Assembly (NCBI GenBank): GCA_035578005.1 | Contig: DATJYK010000465.1 | Location: 9,508 to 73,507 of the forward strand | DNA length: 64,000 nt | Direction: 5' to 3' | Source: Gp13-AA77 sp035578005 | Lineage (GTDB): Bacteria; Acidobacteriota; Terriglobia; UBA7540 | Part shown: one piece after another, positions 34,011 through 43,661 of the stretch | Layout: each line of letters opens with the position of its first letter | Numbering within the stretch: position 1 is the stretch's first letter | Notes under the pieces: generated by a model | The model's database searches: none | The model's input: the letters and a program-made list of their open reading frames with translations, nothing else | What the model was told of the DNA's origin: nothing | Translations under genes and position numbers: made by a program

Positions 34011-36824
34011 GTGAACGCATCTAAGTCACAGACCGGCAAGCGGTTCTACGAATTTGGTCCTTTCCGTATCGATACCGGTGAAAGGCTTCTTTTTCACCAG
34101 CGGACCCCCATTCCCCTTACGCCAAAGGCTTTCGACACACTTCTCGCGCTGGTAGAGAATCCCGGGCACATTCTCGAGAAGGATGAGCTCATGAAGAGGG
34201 TCTGGCCGGATACCGTGGTTGAGGAGAATAACCTCACCCAGAACATCTCGGCGTTGCGCAAAGCGTTAGGCAAAAACTCCGGCGAGAACACCTATATCGA
34301 GACCATACCCCGGCGGGGCTACAGGTTCGCAGCCGTCGTGCAGGAGAGCTGGGAGGAGGTTTCCCGGGCCGTTGTGCGAGCACCCGAGGCTCCCACGGTC
34401 GCCGAGCCTGGCCAGGGCGAGCGGTCACGGCGCAACCTCTGGCTGGCAATCGGCTCGATTCTGGCTTTGCTGGTGCTGCTTGTGGGCGTCTATTTGTTTC
34501 GCCGGATGTCCCAAGCCAGGCCCGCCAGCACAAGTGAACCACCAGCCAGCTTCAGCGTGCGACCCCGGCCGTCGGTCGCCGTGCTTGACCTCAGAAGCTT
34601 AACCCCCCAGCAGAACACAGGTTGGCTTTCCACAGCGCTGCCTGAGATGCTTACATCGGAACTGGCGGCCGGCGAACAACTTCGTGCCATTCCGGGGGAG
34701 AACATCGCTCGCCTGAAATTGAGCCTTCCGCTGGGTGGCCGTGACGGTTTGGCCCCAGACACCTTAGGCAGGATTCGGGCGATTCTGGGTGCAGACTATG
34801 TCGTGCTTGGCTCCTATGTTGAGCAGCCTGGCGGGGAGGGCGGCGGGCAGATTCGGCTGGACCTGAGGCTGCAAGAAGCCCGCGCAGGCGAGACACTGAC
34901 TGCCTTCGCGGAAACAGGAACCGAGGCGGACTTGTTCGGCCTGGTTTCGCGGGCCGGCGCTCGTCTCCGCCAGGCGCTGGGCGTCGCCGGGGTTCCCGGT
35001 CGCGAGATTGACGAAGTGCGCGCAGAACTGCCCTCCAGCCCGGAAGTTGCTAAGCTTTACGCGGATGGTCTTGAGAAGCTCCGTGCTTTTGATTCGGTCG
35101 GCGCGCGAACCTCGCTCGAAAAGGCGGTGGCCGCTGACCCCCAGTTTCCTTTAGCCCACTCGGTTCTGGCTGTGGCTTTCTCAAAGCTCGGTTATGACGC
35201 CCAGGCTCGCGCTGAGGCTGAAAAGGCTTTCAATCTGTCGGGCAATCTGTCGCGCCAAACGCGGTTGGTGGTGGAAGGGCAGTATCGAAGCCTTGCTCAC
35301 CAATGGGAGAGAGCTCTGACCGTTTATCGCACGTTGTTCAGCCTCTTCCCAGACAACGTTGATTACGGCATCGGCCTTCTGGCTGCCGCGCTAGGAGCGG
35401 GCAAGAACGACGAAGTGCAGACAACACTTACCGCGCTTCGCCAGCTTCCGGCACCCATCGGCGAAGATCCCAGAATCGATCTCGCAGAAGCGGATTGGGC
35501 CGAGTCCATTTCCGACTTCAAGCGCGAGGAGGTTGCAGCCGTGCGAGCGGAAAACCGGGCGCGTGCGCTGGGAGCAAGCTTTGCGGTGGCGCGAGCCCGG
35601 CTGGCCGAAGCGACGGCGCTATGGAGACTGGGCCGGTCGGATCAAGCGCTTACCGCCTTAGCCGAGGCTCAGCGCACCTTTGCAGAGAGTGGCGATCTCG
35701 AAGGCGCGGCCTCCGCCCTTGAGGAAACTGCTGACGTGTTGGCTGACCAGGGTAACCTCACCGAAGCGCGGAAAAAATACGAGCAGACGCTGGATATACG
35801 CCGCAGGACCGGGGATGACGCCGGCGTCGCCGCTTCGCTAAATGATGTGGCCGGAATGCGATGGCGCCTGGGGGACCCGGAGAGCGCCCGGCAGATGTTT
35901 GAGCAAGCTTTGAACGCGTACCGCCAGGTTGGTGACCAGCAAGGAGTGGCGAAGGCGTTGGACAATATCGCCAACGTCGCTTACGACCAGGGCGATCTCG
36001 CAACGGCGCGGCGAATGTATGATGACTCTGCCGCCAAGTTTGATGAGATTGGCGACCATGGAGGCAGATCGCATGAACTCATCAATGTTGCACTTGTGCT
36101 TTACAACCAAGGCAAGCTGGCTGAAGCTCGCGCCAACTACGAGCAAGCGGTCAAAATTTGCCGCGATCTCGGAACCAAGCGGCAACTGGCGAATGCCCTG
36201 GCAGGCCTCGGCGATGTTGTACTCCAAGAGGGCAACCTGGCCCAAGCTCGCGAGCACTACGAACAAGCCCTAGCCCTGCGGCGTGATCTTGGGGAAAAGG
36301 GAGACGTTGCCGAGAGTCAGATGGATCTTGCCTCACTGGCGATCGAAGATGCGCGCGCAGCCGACGCTCAAGCGGCACTGCCTGCGGCTATTGAGGAAGT
36401 CCACCGGGAAGGGCAACTTGACGACGAAGCCTATGGTCAGGCGGTGCTGGCGAGGGCGCTGTTGGAGCAGGGCAAGGTCACTGAAGCCGACAAGGCCGCC
36501 GACCAAGCCGTCTCGCTCGCGGAAAGGAGTCAAGTCCGTGTGATGGGTTTGATCGCGGCGATTACAAAGGCCCGGGTGGATGCTGCTGCCGGCGGTCCAA
36601 AAGGCGTTGAGCAAGCTCAACGAATTCTTTCCGACGTGCAGACACAAGCCGGAGAAGCTGGCTTCGTCGATCAGCAGCTTCAGGCTCGATTGGCCGCTGA
36701 CCAGATTCTGCTCGCCGCCGACCAACCCGACGCAGCGCGTGCCGACCTTCAGAAACTTCGCAAAGAGGCCCGTGAAAAAGGATTTCTACTAATCGCCCAG
36801 AAGGCCGAGGTTCTGCTCAAATAG
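34011..36824 (+). CDS. Winged-helix (CadC-type) membrane protein with TPR array
   Basis: A 937-residue protein. An N-terminal OmpR-type winged helix (about 12-108: FGPFRIDTGERLLF, LTPKAFDTLLALVENPG, LMKRVWPDTVVEENNLTQNISALRKALG) is joined to one membrane helix (about 144-162). A TolB-N/adenylate-cyclase-like region (about 190-320, RPSVAVLDLRSL) is followed by many TPR motifs (about 340-930). It reads as a one-component membrane-bound regulator with cytoplasmic DNA-binding head and extracytoplasmic TPRs. This architecture is frequent in Acidobacteria. GTG 34011 lacks a clear ribosome site. Targets unknown. Confidence 0.88.
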   Translation: MNASKSQTGKRFYEFGPFRIDTGERLLFHQRTPIPLTPKAFDTLLALVENPGHILEKDELMKRVWPDTVVEENNLTQNISALRKALGKNSGENTYIETIPRRGYRFAAVVQESWEEVSRAVVRAPEAPTVAEPGQGERSRRNLWLAIGSILALLVLLVGVYLFRRMSQARPASTSEPPASFSVRPRPSVAVLDLRSLTPQQNTGWLSTALPEMLTSELAAGEQLRAIPGENIARLKLSLPLGGRDGLAPDTLGRIRAILGADYVVLGSYVEQPGGEGGGQIRLDLRLQEARAGETLTAFAETGTEADLFGLVSRAGARLRQALGVAGVPGREIDEVRAELPSSPEVAKLYADGLEKLRAFDSVGARTSLEKAVAADPQFPLAHSVLAVAFSKLGYDAQARAEAEKAFNLSGNLSRQTRLVVEGQYRSLAHQWERALTVYRTLFSLFPDNVDYGIGLLAAALGAGKNDEVQTTLTALRQLPAPIGEDPRIDLAEADWAESISDFKREEVAAVRAENRARALGASFAVARARLAEATALWRLGRSDQALTALAEAQRTFAESGDLEGAASALEETADVLADQGNLTEARKKYEQTLDIRRRTGDDAGVAASLNDVAGMRWRLGDPESARQMFEQALNAYRQVGDQQGVAKALDNIANVAYDQGDLATARRMYDDSAAKFDEIGDHGGRSHELINVALVLYNQGKLAEARANYEQAVKICRDLGTKRQLANALAGLGDVVLQEGNLAQAREHYEQALALRRDLGEKGDVAESQMDLASLAIEDARAADAQAALPAAIEEVHREGQLDDEAYGQAVLARALLEQGKVTEADKAADQAVSLAERSQVRVMGLIAAITKARVDAAAGGPKGVEQAQRILSDVQTQAGEAGFVDQQLQARLAADQILLAADQPDAARADLQKLRKEAREKGFLLIAQKAEVLLK

Positions 36825-36943
36825 CCGCTCGCGGCACCTCTCGAGATTCATTTCCCCTTCGACAATTCCGCAGCTCTCCGCGAACCAGCAAGAACCGCAC
36901 CGGAGCCCCTTGGAAGCTTGTACGCTGCCGAGCTTTCGCGCGG

Positions 36944-37324
36944 CTAGCTGTGCGTCGTCCCGCTTCCGCCGCCTTTTGGCGTGCACGGAACTACGAGGGG
37001 GACTGGCATTTTCTTCTTTCCGCCACCGCCTTCGTGCGGTTTAGGAATGTCAGGGTTTATGCCGCCCGGGCAGTTGGGATATGGAGATGCCTTGCCTGGC
37101 GACGCGTTCGTCGATCCGCTCGCCAATTGGAATAGGTCACTTTGCGTTTCTGGGTATCCACTCGAGGTCAAAACGTGAACGTGAAGTGATTGAGCTTGAA
37201 CGGAACTGGCAGACCTCAGATGAGTAACCGGAGCGCCCGTCATCGCCGAGCCCGCACCGAAGACGAACCCTGCCGAAATGATACAGCCAATCGCACAAAA
37301 CAACAGACTCTGCCTCTTAAACAT
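36944..37324 (-). CDS. Small secreted protein, unknown function
   Basis: A 126-residue protein with a clear signal peptide (KRQSLLFCAIGCIISAGFVFG). The mature part is Ser/Val-rich (VTHLRSASSVQAQSLHVHVL), and the end is Gly/Lys/Pro-rich with three Cys residues (CPGG, VVPCTPKGGGSG; another in the signal). I recognise no family. GGGAGG precedes ATG 37324. Its end lies 120 bp past the convergent TPR regulator. Confidence 0.6.
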   Translation of the reverse strand: MFKRQSLLFCAIGCIISAGFVFGAGSAMTGAPVTHLRSASSVQAQSLHVHVLTSSGYPETQSDLFQLASGSTNASPGKASPYPNCPGGINPDIPKPHEGGGGKKKMPVPLVVPCTPKGGGSGTTHS

Positions 37325-37750
37325 GGAACGTACCTCCCGTCCACGATAACCGCCGCGCCCCCTTCTGCTCAAGCCAACTAATCGCAGCATTATTCGAGAC
37401 TATACTACCCATCAACTGAAATTTATATGAACACGCCCGGCCCCGCCAACTCGAGACCGATCTACCTGTACCTTACAATGCTTCGCCTAATTAGCGTATA
37501 GCGCGCTAGGCAACCGGTCAAGTGGTTTTTTGTGAGCTGCCGATGAATTTTCTGTTACATCCCGTAGATCCCAATCGGGGGACGTAGGGCGGCTCTTGTG
37601 GCCGCCCAGCCCATGGCATCCACAAAGGGTGCCTTGCAAATTGGGCGGCCACAAGGGCCGCCCCTGCATCCCCCTACGTCCACCTACGTCCACGGAAGAC
37701 TCGGCGCGGCTGCTCTCGAAATGTTATGATCGGCTGCGGAGGATTCGCTG
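37325..37750. other. Intergenic region with inverted repeat
   Basis: Divergent gap of about 425 bp; it contains the inverted repeat at 37581-37680 and otherwise nothing recognised. Confidence 0.45.
37581..37680. repeat. GC-rich inverted repeat (family W, copy 1)
   Basis: GACGTAGGGCGGCTCTTGTGG at 37581-37601 (first 20 bases form the arm core) pairs with GGGCGGCCACAAGGGCCGCC at 37643-37662 and CCCTACGTC at 37672-37680. A cleaner copy of the same family lies at 53688-53801. Confidence 0.7.
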
Positions 37751-39310
37751 ATGCCGGCTGCCCAATTCAGGAATGAAGCTCTCAGTGATTTCAGCAACAA
37801 CGCGGAGCAGCGCCGCAAAATGGCCGAGGCCATCGAGGAGGTCCGAGGCGAGCTCGGGCGCGAATATCCACTGGTGATCGGTGGCGAGCGCATCAAGACC
37901 AGCGACAAGCTGACCTCGTACAACCCCGCGCAGAAGGAACAAGTGGTGGGGACGTTTTCGAAGGCCACGATCGAGCTGGCTGAGCAGGCCATCCGCCAGG
38001 CCGACAAGTCCTTCAGGAACTGGAGCCGCACCCCCGCGGTTCACCGGGCGCGATTGCTCACGGAGACCGCGCGAGTCCTGCGCGATCGCAAGTATTACTA
38101 CGCGGCCTGGATGGTGTTCGAGGTCGGCAAGTCGTGGCCTGAGGCGGATGCCGACGTGGCCGAGGCTATCGATTTTTGCGAGTACTACAGCCGCGAGATG
38201 CTGCGCCTTGACCAGCCGCCACCGCTGGTTCCGATGTCGGGCGAGAAGAACTACTTGCGTTACATCCCGCTTGGTGTCGGTGTCGTCATCCCGCCCTGGA
38301 ATTTCCCTCTGGCCATCACGGTAGGCATGTCCACAGCCTCGATCGTCGCCGGCAACACGGTCGTGCTCAAGCCTTCGAGTGACTCGCCGGCGATCGCCTA
38401 CAAATTCGTTGAGGCGCTTGAGCAGGCTGGGATGCCGCCTGGCGTGCTGAACTTTTTGCCGGGTGCGGGTTCGGTGATCGGCGATTTCCTGGTGGCCCAT
38501 CCGCGCACTCGATACGTTGCCTTCACGGGCTCGAAGGACGTGGGTTTGCACATCAATGAATTGGCCGCCAAGCATCAGCCCGGCCAAATCTGGGTGAAAA
38601 GGGTAGTGGCGGAGATGGGCGGCAAGGATTCGATCGTCGTCGACAGCGAGACGGATCTGGACGCGGCCGTGGAGGGCGTCGCGGCAGCCGCTTTCGGCTT
38701 TCAGGGGCAGAAGTGCTCGGCATGCTCGCGCGCGATCGTGGTGGAGAGAGTCTACGAACCCTTCGTGGCGAAGCTCAAGGCGCGGGTGGAGCAGATCAAG
38801 GTTGGGCCGCCGGCTGACCCGGACACGTACATGGGCCCTGTTGTCAACGCCAGCGCCGAAAAATCGATCCTGGATTACATCGAGACAGGTAAGCGGGAAG
38901 GCCGGTTGATCACCGGCGGCCGCACGACTTCGACTGCGGGACACTTCATCGCCCCCACCGTGATCGCCGACGTGCCGCCACAGGGAAAAATCGCCCAGGA
39001 GGAGATCTTCGGGCCGGTGCTGGCTGTCATCAAGGCAAAAGACTTCGACGAGGCGCTTGAGATCGCGAATAACACCGAATACGGTCTCACGGGCGCCGTC
39101 TACACGGACGATCGCGACAAGCTCGAACGGGCCGCAGAGTCGTTCCACGTGGGTAACCTCTATCTCAATCGCAAATGCACAGGAGCCATGGTGGGCGGCC
39201 ATCCTTTTGGAGGATTCAACATGTCCGGCACGGACTCGAAGGCCGGAGGCCCCGACTATTTGCTGCTGTTTACTCAAGCCAAGACCATCGCCGAAAAGGT
39301 TGCGGTGTAG
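37751..39310 (+). CDS. rocA: L-glutamate gamma-semialdehyde (1-pyrroline-5-carboxylate) dehydrogenase
   Basis: A 519-residue NAD-dependent aldehyde dehydrogenase completing proline catabolism to glutamate. The full family pattern is present: PPWNFPLAI, the general base Glu288 in EMGGKD, the catalytic Cys322 in GQKCSACSR, and EEIFGPVLAV. The N-terminal NEALSDFSN and the final GGFNMSGTDSKAGGPDYLL loop are typical of the P5C dehydrogenase subfamily, not of betaine or succinate-semialdehyde enzymes. Proline dehydrogenase is not fused and not in the window. Cytoplasmic. Confidence 0.93.
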   Translation: MPAAQFRNEALSDFSNNAEQRRKMAEAIEEVRGELGREYPLVIGGERIKTSDKLTSYNPAQKEQVVGTFSKATIELAEQAIRQADKSFRNWSRTPAVHRARLLTETARVLRDRKYYYAAWMVFEVGKSWPEADADVAEAIDFCEYYSREMLRLDQPPPLVPMSGEKNYLRYIPLGVGVVIPPWNFPLAITVGMSTASIVAGNTVVLKPSSDSPAIAYKFVEALEQAGMPPGVLNFLPGAGSVIGDFLVAHPRTRYVAFTGSKDVGLHINELAAKHQPGQIWVKRVVAEMGGKDSIVVDSETDLDAAVEGVAAAAFGFQGQKCSACSRAIVVERVYEPFVAKLKARVEQIKVGPPADPDTYMGPVVNASAEKSILDYIETGKREGRLITGGRTTSTAGHFIAPTVIADVPPQGKIAQEEIFGPVLAVIKAKDFDEALEIANNTEYGLTGAVYTDDRDKLERAAESFHVGNLYLNRKCTGAMVGGHPFGGFNMSGTDSKAGGPDYLLLFTQAKTIAEKVAV

Positions 39311-39328
39311 TGGCGGAACACTCCCAGG

Positions 39329-39421
39329 CGCAGTCATTCCCGCGAAGGCGGGAATCCATTTCTTGACCTTCCTTCCCAAGGAGTTCTGCGATGGATTCCC
39401 GCCTTCGCGGGAATGAGTGCG
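39329..39421. repeat. Palindromic repeat R (copy 5)
   Basis: Arms at 39329-39358 and 39392-39421, followed by GTTCGGGTCGTTCAAATGG, the same tail as at copy 3. It lies just after the dehydrogenase stop and may cap its transcript. Confidence 0.85.
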
Positions 39422-39583
39422 TTCGGGTCGTTCAAATGGCACCCGTAGCGACGATTGACTAAGTTATGGATGGCGAGCAAGATAAATTCTTGTGAGTGCG
39501 AGGTTTTGCCTCTCCTCACTTGTCGCTTGACGACCGACTGCTAGGCCTCCGGCCAGAGCATCGCTTGCACCGAACTTGGCACC

Positions 39584-40396
39584 ATGAAACGCCGCAAAGA
39601 CGACGCATCAACGCCGGTTACCTGGCAGGGACGCCTGAAGGTGGAACTGGCGCGCCTTGAAGCACGCAACCGCCAGACGCGCTGGATCAGTGTGCTCGCG
39701 GTGCTCATTCTGGTGTGGGGCGCCGCCAGCCTCTTTGGCCGGAAGAGCTTTTGGCGGCAGGAAGCCATCGAAATCAAGTTTCCCCCTTCGATGCTATTCG
39801 TTGTTTTGATCCTGCTCGTCCTTCTCGTCCTGTATCTCGTCCGCCGGGAACTCGAGGTGCGCAGGTTGAACCTGCTGGCGCTTGAGGAACGCGTGGTGGC
39901 GGAGACGGAGCGCTCCGAGGGAATGATTGACTCCCTCACCCACGTCTTCAACCGGCGCTTTCTCACCGAGCTGCTGCAAGGTGAGATCTCCCGCGCCGAA
40001 CGCAACCAGCGGCCGCTGACGCTCGCCATGTGCGACGTCAACCATTTCAAGGAAGTGAATGACCGCTACGGGCACCCGGTGGGAGACGAGGTGCTCACCG
40101 AGACCGCCAATATTCTGAAATCCTGTGTGCGAGGCTCGGACTTTGTGGTGCGATACGGCGGCGACGAATTCCTGCTGGTGCTCTCCGAAACGGACGGGTC
40201 CGGGGCCAGCGCCGTCCTCGCTCGGGTGCGGGAGAAGATGGCGGAATGGGACCGGCAGCGCCTGCTTGGAATCTCCCTCTCCATCGGTGTCTATGCTCAT
40301 CGCGCCGGTCAGTCGCCGGACCAGGATATCGCCGCCGTCGACGCCCAAATGTACGCCGAGAAACAGGCGGTTCGTACCACAAGTTCGAGGAAGTAG
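39584..40396 (+). CDS. Diguanylate cyclase (GGDEF), membrane-anchored
   Basis: A 270-residue protein. Two N-terminal membrane helices (about 34-52 and 67-86) are followed by a linker coil and a GGDEF domain (about 105-262). The active-site loop is intact (YGGDEF at 191-196). The metal-binding Asp is in AMCDVNHFKEVND, and DSLTHVFNRRFL starts the domain. It makes the second messenger c-di-GMP from two GTP. An inhibitory RxxD motif upstream of GGDEF is RGSD, so product inhibition is plausible. No EAL domain. Confidence 0.92.
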   Translation: MKRRKDDASTPVTWQGRLKVELARLEARNRQTRWISVLAVLILVWGAASLFGRKSFWRQEAIEIKFPPSMLFVVLILLVLLVLYLVRRELEVRRLNLLALEERVVAETERSEGMIDSLTHVFNRRFLTELLQGEISRAERNQRPLTLAMCDVNHFKEVNDRYGHPVGDEVLTETANILKSCVRGSDFVVRYGGDEFLLVLSETDGSGASAVLARVREKMAEWDRQRLLGISLSIGVYAHRAGQSPDQDIAAVDAQMYAEKQAVRTTSSRK

Positions 40397-40409
40397 GTAG
40401 GTGTCTGGG

Positions 40410-40481
40410 GCTGTAGCGGCGGTCTATGACCGCCGCATTTTGCAATCAATCGGTTCGGCGGTCACAGACCGCCGCTACAGC
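40410..40481. repeat. GC-rich inverted repeat
   Basis: Arms 40410-40435 and 40456-40481 (GCTGTAGCGGCGGTC type) are complementary at 25 of 26 bases around a 20-base loop. It lies 13 bp after the cyclase stop codon. It may form a strong transcript-end hairpin but has no U-tract. Confidence 0.7.
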
Positions 40482-41680
40482 GCACGAACCAGATCTTTTC
40501 TTTCATAGCTTTTGAGCTACGGGCTCGCGACTGCAGCAAACTTAAAAGTGTGCAGATTCTGCTCACAGAGCGGCCCCCTTGACTTGCCGCGCCCGTTATC
40601 CACAGGCTAAACCCAAGAAAAAACTACTTGAAAATATTCCGTCTCAAATGTTCCACCGGTACCCACTGTCCCATTTCCGCCTGCCAGACTGAAAACGAGG
40701 GTCGGGCCGCGCTTGCGCGCAGATTCAGCAGGCTGAGCCGCCTCAGGGAGCTCCGCCATGTCACTTCGCGGATCGTCGAAACGCACCCGGGCTTTAGTGG
40801 CTGCCAACTGCGCTGACTCCCGCAAATCAGCCGGTCCCCGTACGCCCCTCGGCCAACGGCACTCGTCCTGGAATACCGTGCAGCACGTGACCATCTCGGT
40901 GAGGCTGCGGTGGGGCCAGGGTCCCGGCCACTCGCGGCCCTCGGTGCCCGAGGACGACGCCAAACCGGACCCGCTCTGGATGCATACCATGGTGTCCGTC
41001 CATACCACCCGGCCTTCGAGGCTCCCCAGAGTACTCGAAATCGAACGAACGAAGCCGGAATGTCACAGAAGCCAAAGCAGTTCCAAGAATATGTCGGTTC
41101 CCGGCGGCCCTGAAACCGTCTCCGTCACGGCTGACCGCGAGGAAACACCGATTGCGGTGCTAGGGCGAACCCGAGCAAGCGAACAAAGCCGGAATGTAAT
41201 AGAAAAGAAGGTGCTTGCAAAAATATGTCGGAAATTCGACGGTCACCCAATCGAAATCTGCGCGACGTCCGTCATGTCAGAGGTCTCGGGAGGATCTTCC
41301 GCACGATCAGAACGGCGTTTACGTCTCGAAAACAACCTCACGAGGTCCAAGAGGTGCGAACGAAGCCGGAATGTGAAAGAAAGCAAGGCGCTTATAAAAA
41401 CATGTCGAAAACTCTGGGTTGGCCAGGCGCCATCGTCTGGTTACCGCCGTATCGGGGCCAACAAGCCCGCGGTTCGGGCGATACCAACGCAGAATGTCGA
41501 TTGAGACTTGAGCGGGTAGCCACGGCATGGTTTTGGTGCGGTGGGCTGTCCATCAACCGCGATACGACTCCGCCGGTGGCTTATACCCGGTGGCCTATAC
41601 ATGGTGTCGTGACGGATACAGACTCAGCGGTAGCGGCTTGCTGGTGGCGGCGCGTCGCCGCGACCTCGGCAAAACATTGG
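40482..41680. other. Long intergenic region with array E
   Basis: About 1.2 kb without a gene. Open frames here are Arg/Ser/Pro-rich and are interrupted by repeat units. It contains array E (41047-41407). Confidence 0.5.
41047..41407 (+). repeat. Tagged short-repeat array E (three long units)
   Basis: Units at about 41047-41097, 41179-41231 and 41355-41407 share CGAACGAAGCC or CGAACAAAGCC, then GGAATGT, a purine-rich stretch and a final AATATGTCGG-like end, about 52 bp in all. Spacings are 134 and 177 bp. The start of each unit fits the tagged-repeat pattern, with tag GGAAT. Confidence 0.75.
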
Positions 41681-42148
41681 TCATGAAAACTGGGAGACGA
41701 TCAGCACGGCGCCGCCGATCGCGATGACGTCCTCAAGAAGGGCGATGGGAAGGTCTTTGCCGCCGATAGCTCTCACCAGGCGCGACCGGAACTCGTAGCC
41801 GCCCAACGTCCCCACGACGGCGCCAACCACACCCGCCACGAGTCCGCCGATCAGTCCTTCGGCCGTGGCGCCCAGGGCGGCGCCGCACAAAGCTCCGCTC
41901 AGCACCCGTCCGATGAATCCCGGGGGCGCTTTTCGGCTGGGCGTTTTGGGCAGCTTGTCAGCGATCAGTTCCCCGATGGCAAGCACAGTCAGAATGTACG
42001 GTGCGTAGGCAAATCCCAGAAAGGCGAGCCAGGTGTTTTCCAGATGAACCCTGCCAAGGCGAGCCGCCCAACTGACCGCAGCGAGGGGCGTCATGGAACG
42101 AAGGCCGACGAGCACGCCAATCAGTAACGGCAAAACATATGCAGACAT
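41681..42148 (-). CDS. DUF4126-type integral membrane protein
   Basis: A 155-residue hydrophobic protein with about four membrane helices (VLPLLIGVLVGLRS; LAFLGFAYAPYILTVLAIGE; GALCGAALGATAEGLIGGLVAGVVGAVVG; LLEDVIAIGGAVLIVS, each partly shown). Glycine-rich central helices and the KLPKTPSR loop match the DUF4126 group; no function is known. AAGGGGAAA precedes ATG 42148. Transcribed toward array E. Confidence 0.78.
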   Translation of the reverse strand: MSAYVLPLLIGVLVGLRSMTPLAAVSWAARLGRVHLENTWLAFLGFAYAPYILTVLAIGELIADKLPKTPSRKAPPGFIGRVLSGALCGAALGATAEGLIGGLVAGVVGAVVGTLGGYEFRSRLVRAIGGKDLPIALLEDVIAIGGAVLIVSQFS

Positions 42149-42382
42149 CGATTTCCCCTTTCGTCACTCACAAGGTGGCCGCAGGCGCGCCTGCCGATCT
42201 TTGCCGCAAACTCTCACTTCGGCCGCGGCGGGTAGTTTACCCCAGATTCGGTATGCTCCGGACAACAGCGCGGAATCTGCTCCGAGACAATTCCTTTGAC
42301 TTATCCGGCCCTGCCCTGTTAGTTTGACCCGTCATTGGGCAATGGCCGCCGGCCGCTGCTGCGACGCCGCTTGGAGGAACCT

Positions 42383-43591
42383 ATGTTCACTGCAACCGCC
42401 AACCTGATTTTGCCCAGCACCACCACGGGATCTTTTCCGCGCCCGCGATGGTACGACGTGAGCATGTGGGGCCGCCCGCTCGATACCTGCATGCTCGACG
42501 TGCGCTTCCGCGAGAAGTTTCAAGACGGCATGGCCGTGCTGATCAGCGATCAGGAGCGCGCCGGGCTTGACGTTCTGACGCACGGGGACTTGCATGTGGA
42601 TGAAGACTTGGCCGGCCGCGCCTGGCACCATTACCCCTTGCAGCGTTGGGCTGGATTCGAAGGCGACTATCTGCAGCCGGAGGAGACAACGGCGCCGTGG
42701 CTGCATTATCCGCCGGGCACGCTGCTGAACGAAATCTACACGGGCTGGCGCTGGCCGCATGTGGTGGACAAGATCGAGCATCGGCCGCTCGACTACCCGA
42801 AGCTGTGGCGCCTGGCTCAAGGGAAGACGCGCAAGCCCATCAAGTTTGGCACCTGCTGCTCGCAGGTGATGGCGCTGTTCCTGGACATTCACACGCCGAA
42901 ATACAAAGACAAGCGCCAGGTGATCTGGGACATGGCCGAGGCCATGAACAAGGAGTTGCTGGCGCTGCGGGCTGGCGGCTGCCGCTGCATCCAGATCGAA
43001 GAACCCACCTTTCACTTCATGGCGAACACCTACGGCAAGGACCACGCCGAGGTGAAGTTCATGATTGACGCCTTCAACCGCGAGGTCCAGGGACTCGACG
43101 ACGTTGAGTTGTGGATTCACACGTGTTGGGGCAATCCCAATATGCAGCGCGTAATGGAGGACACGAGCTACGCCAACTCCATCGAGATTTACCTGGAGCG
43201 CTGTCGCGGCGATGTGTGGACCCTTGAGATGAAGGATCGCAATCAGAAGGATCTGGAGCTCTTCGAGCCGTTCTTTTCTAAAGGGCGCGATCCCAAGAAG
43301 AAGATCTGCATCGGTGCCGTCAGCCACCGCTCGCTTCAGGCCGACCGGCCGGAAGATGTGGCCGGCGAGATTCGCAAGGCCCTTAAGTACATTCCGGCAG
43401 AGCGGCTCATCGTCTCGAGCGATTGCGGTTTCGGCCGCCAGGGCTGCAACCGCGAGATCGCTTTCTATAAGGCTAGCGCCATCGCGCAAGGCTGCAACAT
43501 CGTGCGGCGCGAACTTGGCGTGACAACCGCCCACGTGCCGGCTGCCGATCCGATGTTGCAGGTTGACGTGGTGCCGGGCCGGGATAATTGA
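42383..43591 (+). CDS. MetE C-terminal-like (cobalamin-independent methionine synthase II-type) protein
   Basis: A 402-residue single-domain barrel protein resembling the C-terminal catalytic half of MetE. The opening TTTGSFPRPRWYD is family-typical. The zinc-site candidates are His and Cys in WIHTCWGNP, a Glu in CIQIEEPTFHF, and Cys in SSDCGFGRQG. Without the N-terminal MetE domain, such proteins often use simple methyl donors rather than folate polyglutamate; the real substrate here is unknown. GGAGGAACCT precedes ATG 42383. No SAM or cobalamin riboswitch is visible upstream. Confidence 0.82.
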   Translation: MFTATANLILPSTTTGSFPRPRWYDVSMWGRPLDTCMLDVRFREKFQDGMAVLISDQERAGLDVLTHGDLHVDEDLAGRAWHHYPLQRWAGFEGDYLQPEETTAPWLHYPPGTLLNEIYTGWRWPHVVDKIEHRPLDYPKLWRLAQGKTRKPIKFGTCCSQVMALFLDIHTPKYKDKRQVIWDMAEAMNKELLALRAGGCRCIQIEEPTFHFMANTYGKDHAEVKFMIDAFNREVQGLDDVELWIHTCWGNPNMQRVMEDTSYANSIEIYLERCRGDVWTLEMKDRNQKDLELFEPFFSKGRDPKKKICIGAVSHRSLQADRPEDVAGEIRKALKYIPAERLIVSSDCGFGRQGCNREIAFYKASAIAQGCNIVRRELGVTTAHVPAADPMLQVDVVPGRDN

Positions 43592-43661
43592 CGATTGCCG
43601 ATTTTCGATTGCCGCTATGCCGATCGAGGAGCGTGTTTCCCATCGCACGGAGCTGCTGGTC

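Noticed and set aside
37724..39442. 572-residue open frame opposite the P5C dehydrogenase
   Set aside because: Shadow; it also runs through repeat R, giving the familiar repeat-derived peptide ERTHSREGGNP.
40758..41504. 248-residue open frame over array E
   Set aside because: Composition is Arg/Ser-rich and the frame is built from the repeat units; no start signal or domain.
42149..42382. SAM or cobalamin riboswitch before the MetE-like gene
   Set aside because: I looked for the conserved box sequences of these riboswitches and found none.
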